Shown here: positions 57,888 to 64,000 of the stretch, piece after piece
How the letters are laid out: each line of letters begins with the position of its first letter
Numbering within the stretch: position 1 is the first letter of the stretch
Assembly (NCBI RefSeq): GCF_008329645.1
Contig: NZ_CP043474.1
Coordinates: 2,108,001 to 2,172,000, forward strand
Length of the DNA: 64,000 bases
Direction: 5' to 3'
Origin: Mycolicibacterium grossiae
GTDB lineage: Bacteria; Actinomycetota; Actinomycetes; Mycobacteriales; Mycobacteriaceae
Notes under the pieces: generated by a model
Database searches by the model: none
Told to the model about the DNA's origin: nothing
Seen by the model: only the letters and a program-made list of their open reading frames with translations
Translations under genes and position numbers: made by a program

Positions 57888-58399
57888 CGCGCGGCCTGAG
57901 CGATCGCGGCGACGATGTTCGGGTAGGCGGCGCAGCGGCACAGGTTGCCGCTCATGCGTTCCCGGATCTCGGCGTCGGTGAGGTCACCGGCGCCCTCGAG
58001 GTCGTCGCTGACATGGCTGGGCGCGCCGGCCTTGAACTCGTCGAGCATGCCGACCGCCGAGCAGATCTGCCCGGGCGTGCAGTATCCGCACTGGAAGCCG
58101 TCGTGGTCCAGGAACGCCTGCGCGACCGGGTGCAGTGCGTCCTCGGTGCCCAGCCCGGCGGCGGTGACCACCTCGGCGCCGTCGTGGGCGACCGCCAGCG
58201 CCAGGCACGTGGTGGCGCGGCGGCCGTCGAGCAGCACCGTGCACGACCCGCACTGGCCGTGGTCGCACCCCTTCTTCGGGGCGGTGACGCCGAGGTGTTC
58301 GCGCAGCAGGTCCAGCAGCGTGGTGCGGTTGTCGATTCGCGCCGTGTGGTCGGCGCCGTCGACGCGCACGGAGATGTCGGTGAAGTGGGCTGACTCCAT
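57884..58399 (-). CDS. Molybdenum hydroxylase 2Fe-2S subunit (PaoA-like)
   Basis: A 171-residue iron-sulfur subunit. The plant-type ferredoxin cluster is in KKGCDHGQCGSCTVLLDGR with a further Cys in ATTCLA. The second cluster is in FQCGYCTPGQ and GNLCRCAAYPNI. It starts at ATG 58399 (MESAHFTDISVRVDG). Unlike E. coli PaoA there is no Tat signal, so the complex stays cytosolic. It is the first gene of the operon. No XdhC-type maturation gene is present in the window. Confidence 0.93.
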   Translation of the reverse strand: MESAHFTDISVRVDGADHTARIDNRTTLLDLLREHLGVTAPKKGCDHGQCGSCTVLLDGRRATTCLALAVAHDGAEVVTAAGLGTEDALHPVAQAFLDHDGFQCGYCTPGQICSAVGMLDEFKAGAPSHVSDDLEGAGDLTDAEIRERMSGNLCRCAAYPNIVAAIAQAAR

Positions 58400-58439
58400 G
58401 AGCGGGAGGTACCCAGGGGCCCCGGTGCGAAACGGCGGT

Positions 58440-59450
58440 TCAGCGCACGACGATGGCGTGCTCGCCCGCGGCAACCAGCTCGCCGATCACCGGCGCGCCG
58501 GGGATCTCGCCGGCGATCAGCAGCCCACCCGAGGTCTGGGCGTCGGCCAGCAGCAGCGCCTCGTCCTCGCCGACCGCGGAGACGTCGACGTGCGGGGCCA
58601 CCCACTCGAGGTTGCGCCGCGTCCCGCCGCTGACGTAGCCGGCGGCCAGCGCCTCGCGGGCGCCGTCGAGGTAGGGCACCGCGGCGGCGTCGAGGACCGC
58701 GGTGACGCCGCTCGCGCGGGTCAGCTTGTACAGGTGACCCAACAGTCCGAATCCCGTGACGTCGGTGGCACATTCGACACCGGCGGCGAGCGCGGCGGCC
58801 GACGCGTCCCGGTTGAGCGCCGTCATGCTGGCGATGACCTGCTCGAAGCGTTCGCCGGTAGCCTTGTGCCTGCTGTTGAGCACGCCGACGCCCAGCGGCT
58901 TCGACAGCGAGAGCGGGATGCCAGGGCGGCCGGCGTCGTTGCGCAGCAGGCGCTGCGGGTCGGCGATGCCGGTGACGGCGAGGCCGTACTTCGGTTCGGG
59001 GTCGTCGACGCTGTGGCCGCCGGCGAGGTGGCATCCCGCCTCGGTGCAGACGTCCAGACCGCCGCGCAGGGTCTCGGCGGCCAGCTCGTAGGGCAGCACG
59101 TCGCGCGGCCAGCCGAGCAGGTTGACCGCGACGACCGGTCGCCCGCCCATGGCGTAGACGTCCGAGAGCGCGTTCGCGGCGGCGATGCGGCCCCAGTCGT
59201 ACGGGTCGTCGACCACCGGCGTGAAGAAGTCGGTGGTGGCGATCAGCGCGGTGTCGCCGACGCGCACGGCCGCGGCGTCGTCGCCGTCGTCCAGCCCGAC
59301 GAGCAGTTTGCCGGGCGGGTTGGCCGGGGCGGCGGAGGTGAGGCCGCGGACGACGTCCTCCAGCTCGCCGGGCGGGATCTTGCAGGCGCAGCCGCCGCCG
59401 TGGGCGTACTGGGTCAGTCGATACGTCTGTCCTGTGGTCACGCCCTCCAT
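58440..59450 (-). CDS. selD: Selenide, water dikinase (selenophosphate synthetase)
   Basis: A 336-residue enzyme making selenophosphate from selenide and ATP. The N-terminal active loop reads HGGGCACKIPPGEL, with Cys at the catalytic position (the Cys form, not Sec) and the essential Lys. KLLVGLDDGDDAAAV and TDFFTPVVDDPYDWGRIAAANALSDVYAMGG provide the metal- and ATP-binding Asp residues. I chose ATG 59450; ATG 59462 and GTG 59441 are alternatives. It is divergent from tRNA-Sec with only about 30 bases between, so promoters must overlap the genes. Confidence 0.94.
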   Translation of the reverse strand: MEGVTTGQTYRLTQYAHGGGCACKIPPGELEDVVRGLTSAAPANPPGKLLVGLDDGDDAAAVRVGDTALIATTDFFTPVVDDPYDWGRIAAANALSDVYAMGGRPVVAVNLLGWPRDVLPYELAAETLRGGLDVCTEAGCHLAGGHSVDDPEPKYGLAVTGIADPQRLLRNDAGRPGIPLSLSKPLGVGVLNSRHKATGERFEQVIASMTALNRDASAAALAAGVECATDVTGFGLLGHLYKLTRASGVTAVLDAAAVPYLDGAREALAAGYVSGGTRRNLEWVAPHVDVSAVGEDEALLLADAQTSGGLLIAGEIPGAPVIGELVAAGEHAIVVR

Positions 59451-59479
59451 GCTGCCTGCCATGATGGACCGTGGGCTAG

Positions 59480-59571
59480 GGAGGCGTATCTGGTCTGGTG
59501 ACCGGCACGGTCTTCAAAATCGCTGAGCGGCAGTTGCTGTCGCTGGCGGGTTCGATTCCCGTCCGCCTCCG
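59480..59571 (+). tRNA. selC: tRNA-Sec (TCA anticodon, selC)
   Basis: The acceptor arm GGAGGCG / CGCCTCC, anticodon TCA within GTCTTCAAAATC, a very long variable arm (GCTGAGCGGCAGTTGCTGTCGC) and T-arm GGGTTCGATTCCC give a 92-base tRNA with all selenocysteine tRNA features. It sits between selD and selA. CCA is not encoded. Confidence 0.95.
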
Positions 59572-59649
59572 CCCGCCCGATCGCGGTGCGAGGAGCGGTC
59601 CCGGCGGTGGTCATGATGGGCGCTGTCATGATGAAGAACGTGGTCCGCG

Positions 59650-60930
59650 ATGACTGATCCCCGCCGCAGGGTGCCCCGCACCGACGCGCTGCTCGCCGAC
59701 CCGCGCCTGGACGAGGCGCAGGCGCGGCTCGGGCGGACGCTGGTCAAGGCCGTCGTCGCCGAGGCCCAGCAGCGCGCCCGCGACGGCGTTCTCGCCCCCG
59801 AGGACGTCGCCGACCACGCGGTCGCCGCGCTGCCCGTCAGCGCCGCCAGCCTGCGGCCGGTCGTCAACGCGACCGGCGTCGTCGTGCACACCAACCTCGG
59901 CCGCGCTCCGCTGTCGGCGGCCGCGGTCGACGCCGTCGTCACCGCCAGCGGCTCCACCGACGTCGAATTCGACCTCGCGACCGGGCGGCGCGCCCGCCGC
60001 GGCCGCGGTGCGCTGGCCGCACTGGCCGCCGCCGTGCCGACCGCCGATGCCGTGCACGTCGTCAACAACAACGCCGCGGCGCTCCTGCTGACCGCGTTGA
60101 CGCTCGCGCCGGGGCGGGAGATCGTCGTCAGCCGCGGCGAACTCATCGAGATCGGCGACGGCTTCCGGCTGCCCGAGCTGATGCAGTCGACCGGCTCGCG
60201 GTTCCGGGAGGTCGGCACCACCAACCGCACGCACCTGCGGGACTACGCCGACGCGATCGGCCCCGACACCGGCTTCATCCTCAAGGTGCACCCGTCGAAC
60301 TACCACGTCAGCGGCTTCACCTCGGCGGTGTCGATCCGCGACCTGGCGACGCTGGACGCCACGGTGGTCGCCGACATCGGCTCGGGCCTGCTGACGCCGC
60401 ACCCCCTGCTGCCCGACGAGCCCGACGCGACCACGGCGCTGCGCGACGGCGCCGACGTCGTCACCGCCAGCGGCGACAAGCTGCTCGGCGGCCCGCAGGC
60501 CGGGCTGCTGTTCGGAACGGCCGAACTGATCGAGCGCTTGCGCCGCCATCCCGCCGCCCGCGCGCTGCGGGTCGACAAGCTGACACTCGCGGCGCTCGAG
60601 GCGACACTCGTCGGGCCGCCGACGCCGGTCGCCTGGGCGCTCGACGCCGACGTCGCGGACCTGCGCGCCCGCGCCGAGGCGCTGGCCGCGCGGGTGCCGG
60701 GCGCCGCGGCGGTCGACTGCATCGCCGCGGTCGGCGGCGGGGGCGCACCCGACGTCGCGCTGCCGAGCGCCGCGGTCAGCCTTCCCGAGCACTACGCCGC
60801 CGCCCTGCGGACCGGCACGCCCGCGGTGGTCGGGCGCATCGAGGACGGCCGCTGCCTGCTGGACCTGCGGACCGTCGCGCCGGAGGACGACGACGACCTG
60901 CTGCGGGCCGTGCTGGCGTGTACGTCGTAG
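59650..60930 (+). CDS. selA: L-seryl-tRNA(Sec) selenium transferase
   Basis: A 426-residue PLP enzyme that converts Ser-tRNA(Sec) to Sec-tRNA(Sec). It has RPVVNATGVVVHTNLGRAPLS, VVNNNAAALLL, REIVVSRGELIEIGDGFRLP, TTNRTHL and the PLP lysine in TASGDKLLGGPQAG. The length is slightly below the E. coli enzyme. Its stop lies inside the start of selB, an overlap of 13 bases, which implies coupled translation. Confidence 0.96.
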   Translation: MTDPRRRVPRTDALLADPRLDEAQARLGRTLVKAVVAEAQQRARDGVLAPEDVADHAVAALPVSAASLRPVVNATGVVVHTNLGRAPLSAAAVDAVVTASGSTDVEFDLATGRRARRGRGALAALAAAVPTADAVHVVNNNAAALLLTALTLAPGREIVVSRGELIEIGDGFRLPELMQSTGSRFREVGTTNRTHLRDYADAIGPDTGFILKVHPSNYHVSGFTSAVSIRDLATLDATVVADIGSGLLTPHPLLPDEPDATTALRDGADVVTASGDKLLGGPQAGLLFGTAELIERLRRHPAARALRVDKLTLAALEATLVGPPTPVAWALDADVADLRARAEALAARVPGAAAVDCIAAVGGGGAPDVALPSAAVSLPEHYAAALRTGTPAVVGRIEDGRCLLDLRTVAPEDDDDLLRAVLACTS

Positions 60931-62633
60931 CGACCGCGGGCCACGTCGACCACGGCAAGTCGACGCTGGTGCACCGGCTCACCGGCAAGTGGCCGGACCG
61001 CCTCGCCGAGGAGCAGAGACGCGGGCTGACGATCGACCTGGGCTTCGCGTGGACCAGGCTGGCCGGCCGTGACGTCGCGTTCGTCGACGTCCCGGGCCAC
61101 GAGCGGTTCGTCGGCAACATGCTTGCCGGCGTGGGCCCGGTCCCGGCCGTGCTGTTCGTCGTGGCCGCCACCGAGGGGTGGATGCCGCAGTCCGACGAGC
61201 ACCTCGCCGCGTTGGACGCGCTCGGCGTCCGGCATGCGCTGGTCGTCATCAGCAAGGCCGACCTCGCCGACCCCCAGAACGCCATCGACGCTGTGCGACA
61301 ATGCTTCTCGACGACTGCGATGGCCGACCCGCCCGTCGTGCTCGGCACCGACCTCGACACGGTCCGCGCGCAGCTGCTCGCGCTCGTCGACCGGCTGCCC
61401 GCGCCGGACCCGACCGCCGACGTGCGGCTGTGGGTCGACCGGTCCTTCACCGTGCGCGGCGCGGGCACCGTCGTCACCGGCACGCTCGCCGCGGGGACGG
61501 TGCGGGTGGGCGACGAGCTGGAGGTGAACGGCCGCCGCGTCACCGTCCGTGGTCTGCAGTCGCTGGAGACCGACCGCGACGAGGTCACCGCGGTGGCGCG
61601 GGTCGCGGTCAACCTGCGCGGCGTCGACCGCCAGCACGTGGGCCGCGGCGACGCCCTCCGCACGCCGGAGGCCTGGCGCGACACCGCCGAGGTCGACGTG
61701 GCGTTGCGGTCGCCCGACGCGCTGCACGAGCAGCTGGTGCTGCACGAGCAGCTGGTGCTGCACGTCGGGTCGGCCGCGGTGCCGGTGCACGTCCGTCCGC
61801 TCGGGGCGACGGCGGCGCGGCTGCGACTCAGCCGCCCGCTGCCGCTGCGCGTCGGCGACGTCGGGCTGCTGCGCGATCCCGGTGAGCACCGCATCGCCGC
61901 CGGCATCGAAGTGCTCGACCCGCGCCCGCCGGCACTGCGCCGTCGCGGTGCGGCGCGGGCGCGTGCCGAGGAGCTGGCCGAGGGGCAGGCACCGCCGCCA
62001 GTGTGCGAGCGCGTGACGAGCCTGCGCGCCATGGGCTTTCGCGTCGAGGGCCGGCGCGTGGGGGAGTGGGTCGTGCAGCCGGCGTGGTGGGACCGGCGTC
62101 GGGAGGAGGCGCTCGCGGTGGTGGCGGCGTGGTCGGCCGAGCACGACATCGCGGCGGGCATGCCGCTCGAGTCGCTGCGCCGGCAGGTGGGGCTACCGGC
62201 CGCCGAGCTGGTCCGCCCGCTGCTCGACGGCACCGGGCTGACGGTGGCCGACGGTCGCGTCGCCCGCCCGGGCGAGCGCCTGCCGCCACGCGTCGAGGAG
62301 GCGGTCCGCACCGTCGAGGGCCGGCTCGCGGCCGAACCGTTCCGCGCTCCGGAGGCCGACGAACTCACCCAACTCGGCCTGGGCGCCAAGGAACTCGCCG
62401 CTGCGGTGCGGCTGGGCCGGCTGACCCGTATCACCGACGGCGTCGTGCTGGGAGCCGACGCTCTCGACCGCGCCGCCGAGGTGCTGCGTTCCGTGGATCA
62501 GCCCTTCACGGTCGCCGAGGCCAAGCGCGCATTGGGTACCACCCGCCGCGTTGCCGTCCCCCTACTCGAGGCGCTCGACGCCCGACGCCTCACGCGCCGC
62601 CGCGCGGACGGGACACGCGACCTCGCTCAGTGA
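60918..62633 (+). CDS. selB: Selenocysteine-specific elongation factor
   Basis: A 571-residue GTPase. The G domain has GHVDHGKSTLV, DVPGHERFVGNML and a SKADL G4 motif. EF-Tu-like domains II and III follow (RSFTVRGAGTVVTGTLAAG). The C-terminal winged helices (QPFTVAEAKRALGTTRR) bind the SECIS RNA hairpin. Near residues 269-281 the sequence LHEQLV is repeated exactly twice, from an 18-bp tandem DNA duplication. It starts at GTG inside selA and its stop overlaps the convergent terC gene. Confidence 0.95.
   Translation: MYVVATAGHVDHGKSTLVHRLTGKWPDRLAEEQRRGLTIDLGFAWTRLAGRDVAFVDVPGHERFVGNMLAGVGPVPAVLFVVAATEGWMPQSDEHLAALDALGVRHALVVISKADLADPQNAIDAVRQCFSTTAMADPPVVLGTDLDTVRAQLLALVDRLPAPDPTADVRLWVDRSFTVRGAGTVVTGTLAAGTVRVGDELEVNGRRVTVRGLQSLETDRDEVTAVARVAVNLRGVDRQHVGRGDALRTPEAWRDTAEVDVALRSPDALHEQLVLHEQLVLHVGSAAVPVHVRPLGATAARLRLSRPLPLRVGDVGLLRDPGEHRIAAGIEVLDPRPPALRRRGAARARAEELAEGQAPPPVCERVTSLRAMGFRVEGRRVGEWVVQPAWWDRRREEALAVVAAWSAEHDIAAGMPLESLRRQVGLPAAELVRPLLDGTGLTVADGRVARPGERLPPRVEEAVRTVEGRLAAEPFRAPEADELTQLGLGAKELAAAVRLGRLTRITDGVVLGADALDRAAEVLRSVDQPFTVAEAKRALGTTRRVAVPLLEALDARRLTRRRADGTRDLAQ
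61722..61757. repeat. 18-bp tandem duplication inside selB
   Basis: CTGCACGAGCAGCTGGTG occurs twice in direct succession, followed by a third partial CTGCAC. It keeps the frame and duplicates LHEQLV. The exact identity suggests a recent event. Confidence 0.95.
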
Positions 62634-63637
62634 CCGGTGTCGGCGGCGTCGTCGCGCTTGCTCGCGCGCAGCGAGCCGGGGTGCGCCTTGGCGGACGGAT
62701 CGCTGCGGGTCTTGACGAGGCTCGCGACGGTGACCACCACCAGGATGCCGACGATCACGGCGAGGCTCACGTAGGTGTCCACCTCGGGCACCCGCGGGTC
62801 GATGTCGACGTGCGCCCAGTGCAGCACCAACTTGACGCCGATGAACGCCAGGATGATGGCCAGGCCGGTCGAGAGGTACACCAGCCGGTCGAGCAGACCC
62901 TTGACGAGGAAGAACAGCGCGCGCAGGCCCAGCAGCGCAAACGCGTTGGCGGCGAACACGATGAACGGTTCCTCGGTCACGCCGAACACCGCGGGGATCG
63001 AATCGAGGGCGAACAGCAGGTCGACGCTGCCGATCGCGATGAGCACCGCGAGCAGTGGCGTCACCATGCGCTGGCCGCCGACCCGGGTGAAGAGCTTGCC
63101 GCCGTCGTAGTCGTCGCTGATCGGCAGGATCCGGCGGGTGGCGCGGATCATCACGTTGTTCTCGACGTCGGGGTCCTCGTCGCGGTGCCGGAAGAGTTGC
63201 ACCGCGGTGAAGATCAGCAGGATGCCGAAGATGAGGAACATGAAGGAGAACAGCGACAGCAGCGCGGCGCCGACCGCGATGAAGACGGCGCGCATGATGA
63301 GCGCGAGAATGATGCCGAAGGTGAGCACCTTGTGCTGGTGTTCCTCGGGGACCGCGAACGTCGCCATGATGATGACGAACACGAAGAGGTTGTCGACCGA
63401 CAGGCTCTTCTCGACGATGTAGCCGGCGAAGTACTGCGTGCCGAAGTCGCCGCCGTAGGCCGAGGCGAACCAGATCCCGAAGGCGATCGCGACGGCGATG
63501 TAGAACACCGACCAGGCGGTGGCCTCCTTGAAGCCCACCCGGTGTGGCCGCAGCGCGGCCAGGATCAGGTCGACGGCCAACAGCGCGACGATGATCCCGA
63601 TCGTCACGCCCCAGGTCATGCCACTGATCTCGAGCAT
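62627..63637 (-). CDS. TerC/Alx family integral membrane protein
   Basis: A 336-residue polytopic protein with about nine membrane spans. It starts MLEISGMTWGVTIGIIVALL after AAAGGTG. The family motifs EKSLSVDNLFVFVIIMATFAVP and SVDLLFALDSIPAVFGVT contain the paired Asp residues expected to bind metal; relatives handle manganese or calcium export or tellurite resistance. The C-terminal tail is soluble and charged. It is divergent from the formate dehydrogenase gene and convergent with selB, so it interrupts an otherwise selenium-related block. Confidence 0.92.
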   Translation of the reverse strand: MLEISGMTWGVTIGIIVALLAVDLILAALRPHRVGFKEATAWSVFYIAVAIAFGIWFASAYGGDFGTQYFAGYIVEKSLSVDNLFVFVIIMATFAVPEEHQHKVLTFGIILALIMRAVFIAVGAALLSLFSFMFLIFGILLIFTAVQLFRHRDEDPDVENNVMIRATRRILPISDDYDGGKLFTRVGGQRMVTPLLAVLIAIGSVDLLFALDSIPAVFGVTEEPFIVFAANAFALLGLRALFFLVKGLLDRLVYLSTGLAIILAFIGVKLVLHWAHVDIDPRVPEVDTYVSLAVIVGILVVVTVASLVKTRSDPSAKAHPGSLRASKRDDAADTGH

Positions 63638-63758
63638 GACACCTTTGTACCTGAGACCGTGGTGTGAACCCGCTGTCGACGGGCGCGCACCGGCTCGGCG
63701 GTGGTTTGATGGACGGCGGGCAGGGTAACGGGTCGGCAGCGGTGAGAGGAGGCGGCGG

Positions 63759-64000
63759 ATGGACATTCGCAAGCTGATCGAGTCCTGGCCGGTGTACCGC
63801 CAGCTGACCGGTGACGACCCCCTGGGCCGCGGCAAGGCCGCCCAGTCGAAGCGCTCGCTCACCCTGACACCGCGCACCGCCGAGGCCGACCACGTCGCGC
63901 ACTCGGTGTGCCCGTACTGCGCCGTCGGCTGCGCCCAGAAGGTGTACGTCAAGGACGAGAAGGTCGTCCAGATCGAGGGCAACCCGGACAGCCCGATCTC
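63759..64000 (+). CDS. Formate dehydrogenase alpha subunit, 5' part (probable selenoprotein)
   Basis: The first 80 codons are visible from ATG 63759, with AGAGGAGG seven bases upstream. The protein starts MDIRKLIESWPVYRQLTGDD and soon shows the N-terminal [4Fe-4S] site SVCPYCAVGCAQKVYVKDEK and QIEGNPDSPI, typical of molybdopterin-containing formate dehydrogenases of the FdnG/FdoG type. There is no twin-Arg motif at the start. The Sec (TGA) codon expected near residue 190 lies beyond the window. Proximity to selD, selC, selA and selB makes it the likely client of that machinery. Confidence 0.9.
   Translation, partial: MDIRKLIESWPVYRQLTGDDPLGRGKAAQSKRSLTLTPRTAEADHVAHSVCPYCAVGCAQKVYVKDEKVVQIEGNPDSPI

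Overview
The window is about 64 kb of high-GC actinobacterial DNA. It most likely comes from a rapidly growing mycobacterium of the Mycolicibacterium type. This rests on a menaquinone block (menD, menG, menJ, polyprenyl diphosphate synthase) with mgtA, htpX, gpsA and yajQ in the order I recall for M. tuberculosis Rv0554-Rv0566c, an antigen 85-family mycolyltransferase, a TB8.4/Rv1174c-type hemophore-related protein, an F420/LLM-type flavin protein, a CtpI-like giant P-type ATPase, many GTG starts and probable leaderless promoters. Species cannot be fixed from the sequence alone.

Layout. 1-7466: partial bpoC-like hydrolase, menD, DUF3592-like membrane protein, DsbA-like lipoprotein, mgtA, a 980-bp repeat island, a small membrane protein with an SDR, then menG. 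7610-12899: a CtpI-like ATPase between two small proteins that share a GLIEWP/LIEWP membrane motif. 12976-16861: an Ag85-family gene and a large LuxR ATPase regulator, both frameshifted. 16953-22436: menJ, polyprenyl diphosphate synthase, htpX, a secreted protein, gpsA, yajQ. 22527: tRNA-Tyr. 22818-26711: small secreted, Cys-rich and membrane proteins, plus a tandem glycine riboswitch in front of an Fe-S L-serine dehydratase. 26799-29267: phosphoketolase. 29560-31336: hemophore-like protein and a flavoprotein.

31393-37638 is an acyl-CoA catabolic block: LLM oxidoreductase, SDR, APH-fold kinase, acyl-CoA dehydrogenase, enoyl-CoA hydratase and thiolase. The gene content resembles a split ACAD10/11 or Pseudomonas Lva (4-hydroxyacyl-CoA) pathway, and two of its control regions share ATTCTC half-sites. 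37764-47047 holds a receptor Ser/Thr kinase whose extracellular part is a family 3 solute-binding domain, coupled to a rhomboid-like protein, then four glycosyltransferases and an asparagine-synthetase-like amidotransferase, which together look like a surface-glycan locus. An EAL-DICT protein follows.

48378-54188: PoxB-like TPP enzyme, ABC-2-like membrane protein, alpha/beta hydrolase, thioredoxin-reductase-like flavoprotein and a DUF5994 protein. 54496: cspA. 54808-58399: a three-subunit molybdenum hydroxylase of PaoABC type. 58440-64000: a complete selenocysteine system (selD, tRNA-Sec, selA, selB), a TerC membrane protein, and the start of a formate dehydrogenase alpha subunit that is the expected Sec-containing client.

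The most interesting points are the solute-binding receptor kinase beside the glycan locus, the opposed arrays of a related 10-bp-phased repeat, the possible split 4-hydroxyacyl-CoA pathway with its candidate operator, the glycine riboswitch on serine dehydratase, and the two neighbouring frameshifts. All functional calls are from reading the sequence and from recall of families; no search was run.
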